Below the pieces are notes generated by a model that saw only the letters and a program-made list of their open reading frames with translations, did no database searches and was not told the DNA's origin. From an uncultured Dokdonia sp. (lineage in GTDB: Bacteria > Bacteroidota > Bacteroidia > Flavobacteriales > Flavobacteriaceae): DNA of 62,441 nucleotides. Below, piece by piece: positions 43,577 to 52,471 of this stretch. The DNA is taken from the NCBI RefSeq assembly GCF_937910895.1, contig NZ_CALEMI010000019.1:1-62441 (forward strand), read 5' to 3'. A program made the translations under genes and the position numbers. Every line of letters starts with the position of its first letter. Positions within the stretch are counted from its first letter, which is position 1.

Positions 43577-44188
43577 TTACTTTTTAATGTTACGAAGGAC
43601 TGGATTCAGCTCGTCGTCATTGTACATTTTCATTTGTTTGTACACTTTCATGTATTTATCTCCGTGCGCAATATCCTTTAATAACGTGTCTATGGCTGTA
43701 GAGAGATCTACACGTTGCTCCAGAAGTGTATCCAATTTTATTTTACAGGCATCACGATGCTCTTGAGATGCATTTTCTCTGGTTGCCTCTTCGTGCATGT
43801 GGTATACTTTAAGGGCAAGAATAGATAAACGATCTATTCCCCAAGCTGGGCTTTCTGTATTTATGGTAGCGTTTTCTTTTACTGTAACGTCTTTATACTT
43901 ATCTAAAAAGTAGCTATCTATGTACTCTACCATATCAGTACGATCTTGATTAGAAGCGTCTATTTTACGTTTTAACGTAAGCGCTGCCACAGGATCAATC
44001 TGCGGATCACGGATAATATCTTCATAATGCCATTGTACGGTATCTATCCAACATTTACGATATAAAAGATGCCCAATGAGATCTTCGCTTTTGTTATATT
44101 TATTTTCGAAAGGTTGGTTGACCGTATTTAAAATGTGGTAATTTTCTATAGCTTCTATAAAAATACGGTTTGCTTTATCTGTAAACAT
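43577..44188 (-). CDS. DUF4254 protein
   Basis: A 203-residue mostly helical protein with the DUF4254 look (NQPFENKYNKSEDLIGHLLYRKCWIDTVQWHYEDIIRDP). Function is unknown. It starts 4 bases after the DNA methyltransferase stop, so the two are co-transcribed, and it precedes the family 9 glycosyltransferase. As I recall, DUF4254 is often beside glycosyltransferase genes, so the link with the methyltransferase may be local. Confidence 0.8.
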   Translation of the reverse strand: MFTDKANRIFIEAIENYHILNTVNQPFENKYNKSEDLIGHLLYRKCWIDTVQWHYEDIIRDPQIDPVAALTLKRKIDASNQDRTDMVEYIDSYFLDKYKDVTVKENATINTESPAWGIDRLSILALKVYHMHEEATRENASQEHRDACKIKLDTLLEQRVDLSTAIDTLLKDIAHGDKYMKVYKQMKMYNDDELNPVLRNIKK

Positions 44189-44192
44189 AATT

Positions 44193-45188
44193 TTACTTTT
44201 CTAAAATGTGTAAATATTCTGTGGTGCCTACTGCTTTATGGTTTCTGCTTGTTGTTTTATCTGCTTTAAAACGTTTGTATGCAACGGTGGCAAGATCATA
44301 TTTCCCGTATCGTTGCATCACTTGTCTTACAATGTCAGGAGGCATTAATCCTTCATTATTATAACTTAAAAAAATGTATTTAAATTGTGCATTTTTTATA
44401 AGTTCATCAAAAGCGGCTACTACTTTTACGCTACTACAATAGGCACTTTTATTATAGATGCGTAAGCCTGTTTTACCTCTGGGTGCAAAGGTATCATATT
44501 TTGCAATAGTATTAAGTATATGATAGTTTGCACCGTACTGCCTAACGTTATACGGCGGATCTAGATATAGAATATCTCCAGTGATCCTTTTTACAAGGAT
44601 ATTTCCGTCTTCTTGATATACGGTATGACGGGTTGTTGTTTTATCAAAAGTGGCAGGTTCTAATTTTATGGGTGTTCTTGCTGCTTTTTTAACTGCTTTT
44701 AAAAAAGCCCCATAAACAGATGCGGTATTTGCAATTTTATCGGCGCTTTCTATTAAAGAAGCTAACAATAAAAAATACGTGTCTTCTGAGATTTTTCCAG
44801 TATGTTTCCACTTTTCAATTTTTTGTCGGATCGCGTCTATTTTCTGAGCGTTTTCTTTTGAAAAATATAAACGTTTGCTATCACCCCCTTCTCCATAATG
44901 GTTAAAAAGAAATCCAGGGATTCCTTCTAAATTGTTGAGTTCTTGAAAATAACTTTCAGAATGTATTTCTTTGTGGTTTCCTATATAGTTTCTGTTTAAA
45001 ACATAGCTATAATATTCAAGATCATTTGCAACCACAGACTTAACCAACGATTTAAAATTACGCCCTACACTACCCGTTCCTGCAAAGAGATCACAAAAAG
45101 TCTGCTGACTCAAGTCGTCTCCGCATACTTCTTTTACAGTTGTTTTTATAAATTCAGAGAGTCTATGTTTTGATCCGATGTAGTTCAT
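44193..45188 (-). CDS. D12-class DNA adenine N6-methyltransferase (orphan)
   Basis: The 331 residues have motif X (NYIGSKHRL at 2-10), the AdoMet loop DLFAGTGSVG at 33-42 and the catalytic DPPY at 210-213. This is the order of Dam-like alpha-group (D12) enzymes, which methylate adenine in a short DNA site. No restriction endonuclease is adjacent, so it is an orphan or belongs to a split system. The target sequence cannot be read from the protein. The neighbours are DUF4254 and a membrane protein, neither known for DNA work. Confidence 0.88.
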   Translation of the reverse strand: MNYIGSKHRLSEFIKTTVKEVCGDDLSQQTFCDLFAGTGSVGRNFKSLVKSVVANDLEYYSYVLNRNYIGNHKEIHSESYFQELNNLEGIPGFLFNHYGEGGDSKRLYFSKENAQKIDAIRQKIEKWKHTGKISEDTYFLLLASLIESADKIANTASVYGAFLKAVKKAARTPIKLEPATFDKTTTRHTVYQEDGNILVKRITGDILYLDPPYNVRQYGANYHILNTIAKYDTFAPRGKTGLRIYNKSAYCSSVKVVAAFDELIKNAQFKYIFLSYNNEGLMPPDIVRQVMQRYGKYDLATVAYKRFKADKTTSRNHKAVGTTEYLHILEK

Positions 45189-45236
45189 GGTATCTTCTAG
45201 ATAATAATCTTCGATGATTTATTTATCTACAGGCTG

Positions 45237-45244
45237 CAAATGTA
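45237..45244 (-). promoter_or_regulatory. -7 promoter box of the methyltransferase gene
   Basis: On the minus strand this reads TACATTTG, an exact TAnnTTTG match 48 bases before the ATG. Confidence 0.4.
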
Positions 45245-45277
45245 AGAAGTTCCTGCTTTCTGACATGGAACTAAAGC

Positions 45278-46204
45278 TTATGATAAAAAATAATGTGCAA
45301 ATGGCAACAATACAACAATCCAAAGTAAGAATTCTTTAAAGTATTTTCCTGAAGCTTTTTCAAGATAATTGGTCATGATAATCGCTAGAGGAATCAGGAA
45401 GAAATACCATTCGGCACCAGTTTTATTATTGGTAATCGCTACAATAAAAATCGCGATGATTGCCATAAAAATAACGAGCAAATACAATGGGCGTTGGGCT
45501 ATCGTGGCGCGTTTTGAATCTTGTATGTATCTAAAAATTGTCCATATAAAGAGCGTTAAAAAAACCGCAATAGGAAGTAATATGGTTAATGCTGAATACG
45601 AAGAAAAGTCAAAAGAAACATCATCTATAATCTCTAAGATAAAAGATTGATCTCCTCCTGTAAAAATAACATAACACGTACTTAAGATTGCTACACAAAT
45701 AATAGAAAGCAAAGGTATAAACCAATAGCGTAGCGTAGCTCCTCCATAAAATAAGAGTCCTGCTAAAATCAGCACAAAAAATGTCCCTGTCCAGAAATAG
45801 GTAATAGTTGTAAGAGATAACCAAAGACCTGCATCAAACAATTTACGCTCCATGTGTAGTCCTGACCTAAAACTAAGGATGCGTCGCAATGCTAACATCA
45901 CAAACACACCCGCAATAATGATTTTTGGGGTTTGTAATGCTACGGGTATTGCAGACGCAAATACAGCAAATAGTAGGATTCTGTAGGAGTTTCGCTTTGT
46001 AAGATCATTTTTCTGAGATACAAAGTTTAAAATGAACATCGTTAGAATAAATAAAAACCATATTCCTGTAGTCTTTAAAAATACGATCCATGAAAAACCA
46101 TCAGAAAACAAGGCATTATTCGCCATAAAGTAGCTTATGGACATATATATTAAGACAATAACGGTATGTATTGGCTTTGATGTGCTAAAAAAGCTTGTGA
46201 GCAT
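45278..46204 (-). CDS. Multi-pass membrane protein (DUF6427-like)
   Basis: A 308-residue protein with about nine membrane helices and no soluble domain of note. It fits DUF6427, which I recall lying next to a DUF6341 gene and purD in flavobacteria, the order seen here. A few charged residues lie between helices (RKLFDAGLW, RYIQDSKRAT). Function unknown. It is divergent from the DUF6341 gene across an 85-base gap. Confidence 0.75.
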   Translation of the reverse strand: MLTSFFSTSKPIHTVIVLIYMSISYFMANNALFSDGFSWIVFLKTTGIWFLFILTMFILNFVSQKNDLTKRNSYRILLFAVFASAIPVALQTPKIIIAGVFVMLALRRILSFRSGLHMERKLFDAGLWLSLTTITYFWTGTFFVLILAGLLFYGGATLRYWFIPLLSIICVAILSTCYVIFTGGDQSFILEIIDDVSFDFSSYSALTILLPIAVFLTLFIWTIFRYIQDSKRATIAQRPLYLLVIFMAIIAIFIVAITNNKTGAEWYFFLIPLAIIMTNYLEKASGKYFKEFLLWIVVLLPFAHYFLS

Positions 46205-46225
46205 AGGTGGTTTTTTCTATTTTTG
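46195..46225 (+). promoter_or_regulatory. Promoter of the 87-residue membrane protein gene
   Basis: TTG at 46195-46197, 20 bases, then TATTTTTG at 46218-46225: a full match to the Bacteroidota consensus, 64 bases before the ATG at 46290. The -33 element overlaps the start region of the divergent gene. Confidence 0.6.
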
Positions 46226-46289
46226 CGCTATCGTAGGAAAAATATTTCTACGTATAGCTAAGATACCATTATTGTAAACATACGAACTT

Positions 46290-46553
46290 ATGAGTTTGAC
46301 AGGATTTTTTGAAGGGATTCAAGCATTTGCAGAAGAAACATTATTTGCACCGTTTAATGCACTTGCAGAAACAGAGCTGACTAACTGGTGGGCCGCAAAC
46401 GGCATTAACTGGATCTTTATGCTTATTTGTTGTGCTGCCATTGTATACTGGATGCTTCAACTTAAAGAACACAATGCCGAAGGTGCTGAAAGACGCGACG
46501 CGATCTCTCATGGTTTCTTAGGAAACGATAGTGAACTAGAACATAAATTATAG
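46290..46553 (+). CDS. Small membrane protein (DUF6341-like)
   Basis: An 87-residue protein with an amphipathic N-terminal segment (TGFFEGIQAFAEETLFAPFN), one central membrane helix (about 39-56, GINWIFMLICCAAIVYWML) and an acidic tail. It matches the small family I know as DUF6341 from this purD neighbourhood. Its stop overlaps the purD stop by 6 bases in a convergent layout. Function unknown. Confidence 0.78.
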   Translation: MSLTGFFEGIQAFAEETLFAPFNALAETELTNWWAANGINWIFMLICCAAIVYWMLQLKEHNAEGAERRDAISHGFLGNDSELEHKL

Positions 46554-47816
46554 GTCAAACCCTATATCTGTACGATAATACATCCTGTCAAAGTGTAGTT
46601 TTTCTATATTTTGATAGGATTTTTTTATGGCTTCTTTAAAATCATTATCAAAAGAAGTAACTGCAATCACACGTCCTCCGTTAGTCACAACAGCTCCATC
46701 TTTTGTGGTTGTTCCTGCATGAAATACAATAGAATCTTCGACAGTATCTATTCCTGTAATCACTTTTCCTTTTTCATACGCTTCTGGATATCCTCCAGAA
46801 ACAAGCATCACTGTAGTCGCTGATCTTTCATCGATTTCTAAGATTTCACGAGATAGTGTTCCTTCAGAAACGGCTTGAAATAATTGTACTAGATCACTTT
46901 GAATGCGAGGGAGTACGACTTCTGTCTCTGGATCTCCCATACGTACATTGTATTCTATCACTTTAGGCTCATCCCCTACTTTGATCAATCCTATAAAAAC
47001 AAATCCTTTGTATTCTATATTTTCTTTGGCGAGACCGTCAATGGTAGGTTTTACAATACGGTCTTCTATTTTTTTCATCAGTGCCTCATCTACAAAAGGA
47101 ACTGGGCTTATCGCTCCCATACCTCCTGTATTTAATCCTGTGTCTCCTTCGCCTATACGTTTGTAATCTTTAGCCGTGGGAAGGATTTTGTAATTTTTGC
47201 CATCGGTTAATACAAAAACGCTCAATTCTATACCATCCAGAAACTCTTCGATCACAACCGTGGTACTAGCCTCACCAAACTTCCCGCCGAGCATCTTGGC
47301 AAGTTCTTCTTTTGCTTCTTCTAGATCTTGAATAATCAATACACCTTTTCCCGCGGCAAGCCCATCTGCTTTTAATACATACGGAGGTTGAAGTGTCTCA
47401 AGAAAAGCTTGCCCTTCTTTAAGTGTTGCTTCTGTAAAACTTTCATACGCCGCTGTAGGGATTCCGTGTGCTATCATAAACTCTTTAGCACGTTCTTTAC
47501 TTCCTTCAAGTGTCGCTCCTTCTTTTGACGGACCAATAACCGCTACTTTTTTTAACTGCTCGTCTGCTTTAAAAAAGTCATAAATGCCTTGAACCAAAGG
47601 ATCTTCAGGTCCTACCACAACCATCTCAATATGTTCTTTAAGAACGAGCGTTTTGAGGGCTTCAAAATCAGTAACGCCTATAGCAACATTCGTTGCTATT
47701 TGGGCTGTTCCCGCATTTCCTGGTGCTACAAATAAGGTATCACAATGTTTACTTTGTGCAATTTTATATGCAAAGGTATGTTCTCTTCCGCCAGATCCTA
47801 AGATTAAAATATTCAT
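46548..47816 (-). CDS. purD: Phosphoribosylamine-glycine ligase
   Basis: I start at the ATG at 47816 (MNILILGSGGREHTFAYKI), the conserved PurD N-terminus; the frame is open for 37 more codons, but these cross the promoter. The 422 residues fit the ATP-grasp enzyme that makes glycinamide ribonucleotide in purine synthesis: VLKADGLAAGKGVLI, DYKRIGEGDTGLNTGGMGAISP and VIEYNVRMGDPETE are all present. It is monocistronic here rather than in a purine operon, which is usual in this group. Confidence 0.97.
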   Translation of the reverse strand: MNILILGSGGREHTFAYKIAQSKHCDTLFVAPGNAGTAQIATNVAIGVTDFEALKTLVLKEHIEMVVVGPEDPLVQGIYDFFKADEQLKKVAVIGPSKEGATLEGSKERAKEFMIAHGIPTAAYESFTEATLKEGQAFLETLQPPYVLKADGLAAGKGVLIIQDLEEAKEELAKMLGGKFGEASTTVVIEEFLDGIELSVFVLTDGKNYKILPTAKDYKRIGEGDTGLNTGGMGAISPVPFVDEALMKKIEDRIVKPTIDGLAKENIEYKGFVFIGLIKVGDEPKVIEYNVRMGDPETEVVLPRIQSDLVQLFQAVSEGTLSREILEIDERSATTVMLVSGGYPEAYEKGKVITGIDTVEDSIVFHAGTTTKDGAVVTNGGRVIAVTSFDNDFKEAIKKSYQNIEKLHFDRMYYRTDIGFDL

Positions 47817-47840
47817 GAGGTTGTTGTTTTTGTCAAAGTA

Positions 47841-47871
47841 CAAAAGTAGTTTGTCTACCCTTTTACAACAA
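47841..47871 (-). promoter_or_regulatory. purD promoter
   Basis: On the minus strand TTG (47869-47871), 20 bases, then TACTTTTG (47841-47848), a full consensus match. The transcript would start near 47,834, leaving about 18 bases before the ATG at 47816. Confidence 0.6.
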
Positions 47872-47977
47872 GATAATCCTATAAAAATATTGAGGTCTAT
47901 AAACACACGTTGGATTTCTAATTGCACTACTATTCTAAAACAACCTTTCTTTTTATTTTACGGTTAAAAAGAAAGAG

Positions 47978-47997
47978 ATTCCCGTCTTCACGGGAAT
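47978..47997. repeat. Mini-hairpin ATTCCCGT-CTTC-ACGGGAAT
   Basis: An 8-base perfect stem with a CTTC loop, of the same family as 23870 and 28643. The ATG at 47996 of the next frame falls in its right arm. Confidence 0.55.
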
Positions 47998-49342
47998 GAA
48001 TTTGTTTGTAAATTGCCTTACTAATACAGTTTTCGTGAATTTATTTGATTTGACATTAAAAGTGAAAGGGTTTGATATCGCTTTCGCGAAAGCGGAATTA
48101 TCCCGTATTCAATCTATACCTGAAGATCAATATGCTAGCTATATTGAGCAACAAAAACAAGCAATTGTCACCTATCACAAAATGTACAGTCCTTTTTATA
48201 AAGAGTTCACTTCCCAACAAGAAAACCCCTCTTGGGAAGCTCTGCCAGTACTCTCAAAAACAGATTTACAACAACCATTAGAAAATCGTCTATCTACTGA
48301 ATATGCGCTCAAAAACGTATATATAAATAAAACTTCAGGCTCTTCTGGGCATCCGTTTATTTTTGCCAAAGACAAAGAAGCCCATGCACTTTCCTGGGCG
48401 AGTTTTCAAGATCGGTATGCATGGTTTGATCTGAATGTAAACACCTCCAAACAGGCACGTTTTTATGGGATTCCGTTAGATTTTGTAGGATATCGTAAAG
48501 AGCGCCTTAAGGACTGGTTGGGCAATAGATATCGCTTTCCTATTTTTGATTTGAGCGAACCGCAACTTGAAAAAATACGTCAAAAATTTGAGCGTACTTC
48601 CTTTGAATACCTCAACGGATACACCAGTAGCATTGTTTTATTTGCTAAATATCTCAAGCAACACCAACTCATATTAAAAGATCTCTGCCCTACGCTTAAA
48701 GCCTGTATTGTCACTAGCGAAATGCTTTTTGAAAGTGACAAACAACTTATGGAAACTCAGTTTGGAATCCCCGTGATTAATGAATATGGTGCGTCTGAGT
48801 TAGGACTGATTGCTTTTCAAAATACAGAAAATCAGTTTCAGGTAGATAGCGAATTGTTGTATGTTGAGATTCTTGACGAAAACAATCAACCCGTTCCTCA
48901 TGGGGAATCCGGACGTGTGATAATTACGTCTCTCTATAACAAAGCCCACCCTTTTATACGGTATGATATTGGGGATATGGGTACGCTTTCGCGAAAGAGT
49001 ACACCCAAAAAACCCATTCTAGAAAACTTGATAGGTCGTACCAATGATGTGGCGCGTCTCCCTAGCGGAAAAATTGTGCCTGGACTTACGTTTTACTATG
49101 TGACCAAAAGTGTGATTGAAGAAGACGGCAATGTCTCTGAATTTGTGATTGAACAAACGGCTTTAGACGCGTTTAAGGTAATCTATACTGCACAGCGACC
49201 ACTAACAACCTCTGAAGAAGAAAAGATTAAGAAAGCGACCTATACGTACTTAGAAAAGGGCTTGACAATTTTGTTTGAAAAAACAGAAAAAATGGATCGT
49301 AGTAAACGTGGAAAATTAAAGCAGTTTGTTTCTAAATTATAA
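47996..49342 (+). CDS. CapK/PaaK-like adenylate-forming enzyme
   Basis: The frame begins with an ATG inside a hairpin arm. A GTG at 48035 (giving VNLFDLTLKVKGFDIAFAKAE) is more like the family and may be the true start, but I keep the longer frame because the choice is not certain. The 448 residues resemble phenylacetate-CoA ligase relatives named CapK, found in polysaccharide clusters: NKTSGSSGHPFIF is the nucleotide loop, NEYGASELGLIAF the adenine motif and RYDIGDMG the hinge region. The location, directly before the glycosyltransferase cluster and convergent with it, suggests a role in modifying the polymer. One full and one near-copy of the core palindrome lie in it. Confidence 0.82.
   Translation: MNLFVNCLTNTVFVNLFDLTLKVKGFDIAFAKAELSRIQSIPEDQYASYIEQQKQAIVTYHKMYSPFYKEFTSQQENPSWEALPVLSKTDLQQPLENRLSTEYALKNVYINKTSGSSGHPFIFAKDKEAHALSWASFQDRYAWFDLNVNTSKQARFYGIPLDFVGYRKERLKDWLGNRYRFPIFDLSEPQLEKIRQKFERTSFEYLNGYTSSIVLFAKYLKQHQLILKDLCPTLKACIVTSEMLFESDKQLMETQFGIPVINEYGASELGLIAFQNTENQFQVDSELLYVEILDENNQPVPHGESGRVIITSLYNKAHPFIRYDIGDMGTLSRKSTPKKPILENLIGRTNDVARLPSGKIVPGLTFYYVTKSVIEEDGNVSEFVIEQTALDAFKVIYTAQRPLTTSEEEKIKKATYTYLEKGLTILFEKTEKMDRSKRGKLKQFVSKL
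48079..48094. repeat. Core palindrome CGCTTTCGCGAAAGCG
   Basis: Perfect copy near the start of the CapK-like gene, translated as IAFAKAE. Confidence 0.85.
48984..48999. repeat. Core palindrome, one mismatch
   Basis: CGCTTTCGCGAAAGAG, one base off, also in the CapK-like gene and read in another frame (TLSRKST). Confidence 0.65.
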
Positions 49343-49345
49343 AGA

Positions 49346-50137
49346 TTAATCTATTTTCTCAATCCACTTGGTTCTTACAAAAAAGTACTCATAAAAGAAA
49401 CGAAGTAAATAGAAAGCTGCTTTCATCCAAGAATAGCTGAGATATTCTTTATAAAACTTAAAGTTATATTTTATTAAGTTCAACTTGTTGGAACTTATGG
49501 ATCCTTCTCTGATTCTATAATATGCCAAATCTTCTTGAAGTCCTAGCGCAGGTCTATTACTTTTTTTAATCGCTTCTAGCCAAACCGCCCAATCTTGGCG
49601 TTTGCGGATGTTAGGGGCTATTATTTTACCTATTTCAGCTGCTTTATAAATGCCCGTCAGGTTTCCTATGTAATTATTGCTGTGTTGTTTTTTGTAGGTA
49701 AGTTCAGGAATTGCTTTGATACGTTTTCCGAGGGATTCTCCAGCTTCATTGATATGCACATAGCTTGTGTACGAAACGGCGGCATTATTTTCTTGCATAA
49801 ACTGCAATTGCTTTTCTAGCTTTTGGGGATGCCAAAGATCATCTGCATCTAGAAATGCGATGTATGCTCCTGTAGCAATTTCTGTCGCTTTATTACGGGA
49901 TTGGGCGGCACCACTATTTCGCGAAAGCGTAACCACTTTAATTCTTGAGTCTCTTTTTGCAAATGATTCTACAATTTGTAATGACGCATCTGTAGATACA
50001 TCATTTACAATAATATGCTCCCAATGAGTGTAGGTTTGGTTTTGGATGCTTTTAATGGTTGCAGTGATATAGTTTTCTGCATTATACAGCGGGGTAATAA
50101 TTGAGACAAGTGGCGGATGATTAGTAGGCTTTATCAT
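49346..50137 (-). CDS. Glycosyltransferase family 2
   Basis: A 263-residue GT-A fold enzyme: PLVSIITPLYNAENYITATIKSI at the N-terminus, the DXD-type motif in AYIAFLDADDLWHP (about 93-106) and NRPALGLQEDLAYYRIREGS further on. It transfers a sugar from a nucleotide donor to a growing glycan on the cytoplasmic face; donor unknown. Its start overlaps the end of the phosphoglycosyltransferase gene by 17 bases, so the two are coupled. It is the last gene of the polysaccharide cluster. Confidence 0.92.
   Translation of the reverse strand: MIKPTNHPPLVSIITPLYNAENYITATIKSIQNQTYTHWEHIIVNDVSTDASLQIVESFAKRDSRIKVVTLSRNSGAAQSRNKATEIATGAYIAFLDADDLWHPQKLEKQLQFMQENNAAVSYTSYVHINEAGESLGKRIKAIPELTYKKQHSNNYIGNLTGIYKAAEIGKIIAPNIRKRQDWAVWLEAIKKSNRPALGLQEDLAYYRIREGSISSNKLNLIKYNFKFYKEYLSYSWMKAAFYLLRFFYEYFFVRTKWIEKID
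49916..49929. repeat. Core palindrome, incomplete
   Basis: ATTTCGCGAAAGCG: the left arm has lost GC. Within the family 2 glycosyltransferase gene. Confidence 0.5.
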
Positions 50138-51476
50138 CTCCTGCTAGTGCCTTTATAATCGTTTGAATAACAATTTTTATATCGAGAAGTAATGACCAAT
50201 TTTCTACATAGAAAATATCAAATTTTACTCGATTTATAATATCATGATCTGACTCTACTTCTCCTCTATATCCGCTTACTTGCGCAAGTCCTGTAATCCC
50301 TGGTTTTATAAAATGGCGTACCATAAACTTATCGATACGCTCTGCATACATATGTGTATGGCTTACCATGTGGGGTCTTGGTCCTACTACAGACATATCT
50401 CCTTTTAAAACATTAATAAATTGTGGCAACTCATCTATACTAGTAGAGCGTATGGCGCGTCCTAAGCGTGTGATCCGTTGATCATCCCTACTCACCTGAT
50501 GTAAATCTGCTGTAGGATTAGGTTGCATCGACCGAAACTTATAACAGTAGAATTCTTTGTAGTCAAGTCCGTTGCGTTTTTGTTTAAAAAACACAGGTCC
50601 TTTGGAGTCTAGCTTAATTAAAATAGCCATAATAGGTGTGAGCCAAGAAAGCAATCCTACTAGGACTATGATAGACATCACGATATCAAACGTACGTTTT
50701 ATAAACTGATTGAGAGGGGTGTCTATTGGGATCGTACGTAAGGATAATATTGGGGTAATCCCAAGGTATTGATAGTTGAGTTTTTTAGTGAAAATTTCTT
50801 TGTTGTCGGGTATAAACTTGAGAATCTTAAGGTTATTGTCTGCAAATTCTGAGATCTCACGTATTTGCTCATTCGTAAATTCTGAAGTGGAACAGTAAAT
50901 CTCATCAATACTATTTTCTATTATAAAAGCAAAACATAATTCTAATGACTGTTCTCCAGAAGGTTGCACATCAAATTTATTAATGACCTGATATCCGTAG
51001 GCTTTATTAACATTAAAAAAGTTTTCTAATTGTTGTGTTTTGGGGTTTACTCCTAAAATAACAATACGTCTAAAATTACCTCCTAATACTGTTCTATATT
51101 TCTTAAGAAGATAGAACACACCTAATTTCACAATCGTTATCCCAATAAAAACATATAATATGTAGGCAACTATTTCTTTAGGTTGGCTATTAATCTCGTT
51201 GAAGAATCCAAAAAAGGCAAAGACCAATAGGGTAAATAAAATCAATTGAATTCCTAGTAACGAAAAGATTCTAATGAGAGGGGTGTATCGATATACTTCA
51301 TAAAAATTAGATTTTATGGAAGAAACGATCCAAGTAAAGGTAATAAACCCAATAAACAGAAAGAGGTGTGTGTCCATCACAAGACATACCTTAGCGAGTA
51401 TGATAATGATCAAAAGATCCATACTATAAATGATTGGTCTTATAAAGCCAGAATATCTTCCTTTTTTGTAGGCCAT
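50121..51476 (-). CDS. Polyprenyl-phosphate hexose-1-phosphate transferase (WcaJ-like)
   Basis: The 451 residues have four or five N-terminal membrane helices (to about 125), a central nucleotide-fold region, another helix at about 262-290 and the catalytic bacterial sugar transferase domain at about 255-451. The latter shows KLDSKGPVFFKQKRNGLDYKEF, RSTSIDELPQFINVLKGDMSVVGPRP and KPGITGLAQVSGYRGE. Enzymes of this type put the first sugar phosphate on undecaprenyl phosphate and thereby start an exopolysaccharide or O-antigen repeat unit. Length matches the WcaJ group. Confidence 0.93.
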   Translation of the reverse strand: MAYKKGRYSGFIRPIIYSMDLLIIIILAKVCLVMDTHLFLFIGFITFTWIVSSIKSNFYEVYRYTPLIRIFSLLGIQLILFTLLVFAFFGFFNEINSQPKEIVAYILYVFIGITIVKLGVFYLLKKYRTVLGGNFRRIVILGVNPKTQQLENFFNVNKAYGYQVINKFDVQPSGEQSLELCFAFIIENSIDEIYCSTSEFTNEQIREISEFADNNLKILKFIPDNKEIFTKKLNYQYLGITPILSLRTIPIDTPLNQFIKRTFDIVMSIIVLVGLLSWLTPIMAILIKLDSKGPVFFKQKRNGLDYKEFYCYKFRSMQPNPTADLHQVSRDDQRITRLGRAIRSTSIDELPQFINVLKGDMSVVGPRPHMVSHTHMYAERIDKFMVRHFIKPGITGLAQVSGYRGEVESDHDIINRVKFDIFYVENWSLLLDIKIVIQTIIKALAGDDKAY

Positions 51477-51479
51477 TCT

Positions 51480-52469
51480 TTATTTTACTATGTGCTTAGA
51501 AAAATCTTTATGCTCACTTTTATGGAGTTGTTCTTTGGTAAGGCTTTTAAAATAGGCATAGGTACGTTTCATTCCTTCACTACGAGATACTTTTGCTTCC
51601 CAACCCAAAATCTTTTTTGCCAAACTTATATCGGGTTTACGTTGCATTGGATCATCTATAGGTAATTCTTTATAGACAATTTTCTGATCCGTTCCTGTTA
51701 ATTTTATGATCTCTTCTGCAAACTCTTTGATGGTAATTTCGTCATCGTTTCCAATATTAACTGGTAGTGCATAATCGCTCATCAATAATCTATAGATTCC
51801 TTCTATTTGATCGTCTACATAACAAAAAGAACGCGTTTGTAAACCGTCACCAAAAATTGTTAAGTCTTCTCCTCGTAATGCTTGTCCCATAAAGGCAGGG
51901 ATCACTCTACCATCATTAAGTCGCATTCTAGGACCATAGGTATTAAAAATACGAACAATACGCGTTTCTAATCCATGAAAACGGTGATATGCCATGGTGA
52001 TTGATTCTTGAAAACGCTTTGCCTCGTCATATACACCTCTAGGTCCTATTGTGTTTACATTACCGAAATAGTCTTCTGTTTGAGGATGTACCAATGGGTC
52101 TCCATATACCTCTGATGTAGATGCGATAAGGATGCGTGCATTTTTCTCTTTGGCTAATCCTAAAAGATTGTGGGTTCCTAAAGATCCTACCTTAAGTGTT
52201 TGGATAGGTATTTTAAGATAATCTATAGGGCTTGCAGGTGATGCAAAGTGTAATATATAATCGAGATTTCCTGGTACGTGAACAAACTTTGTCACATCAT
52301 GATGATAAAACTCGAACTGTTCAAGTTTAAATAAGTGTTCGATATTTTCAAGACTCCCTGTGATGAGATTGTCAATTCCCATGACGTGAAATCCCTCTTT
52401 TATAAATCGATCACATAGATGAGAGCCTAAAAATCCTGCTGCTCCTGTTATTAAAACTCGTTTACGCAT
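51480..52469 (-). CDS. UDP-glucuronate decarboxylase (UDP-xylose synthase)
   Basis: The 329-residue SDR enzyme has the NAD loop [10 protein letters not shown] at 7-16, catalytic Y147 and K151 in YDEAKRFQE, and RTFSFCYVDD-like RSFCYVDD further on. The combination [22 protein letters not shown] is typical of UDP-xylose synthases rather than epimerases. It makes UDP-xylose from UDP-glucuronate, the product of the next-upstream enzyme encoded two bases away. This pair suggests that xylose or glucuronate, or a derivative, is in the polymer. Confidence 0.92.
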   Translation of the reverse strand: MRKRVLITGAAGFLGSHLCDRFIKEGFHVMGIDNLITGSLENIEHLFKLEQFEFYHHDVTKFVHVPGNLDYILHFASPASPIDYLKIPIQTLKVGSLGTHNLLGLAKEKNARILIASTSEVYGDPLVHPQTEDYFGNVNTIGPRGVYDEAKRFQESITMAYHRFHGLETRIVRIFNTYGPRMRLNDGRVIPAFMGQALRGEDLTIFGDGLQTRSFCYVDDQIEGIYRLLMSDYALPVNIGNDDEITIKEFAEEIIKLTGTDQKIVYKELPIDDPMQRKPDISLAKKILGWEAKVSRSEGMKRTYAYFKSLTKEQLHKSEHKDFSKHIVK

Positions 52470-52471
52470 AG

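Noticed and set aside
45369-45824. Frames of 93 and 67 codons opposite or within the DUF6427-like gene
   Set aside because: Shadows of a membrane protein gene with biased codon composition; no start context or homology.
47817-47927. N-terminal extension of PurD
   Set aside because: PurD begins at MNILILGSGGREHT; the extension runs through a full consensus promoter.
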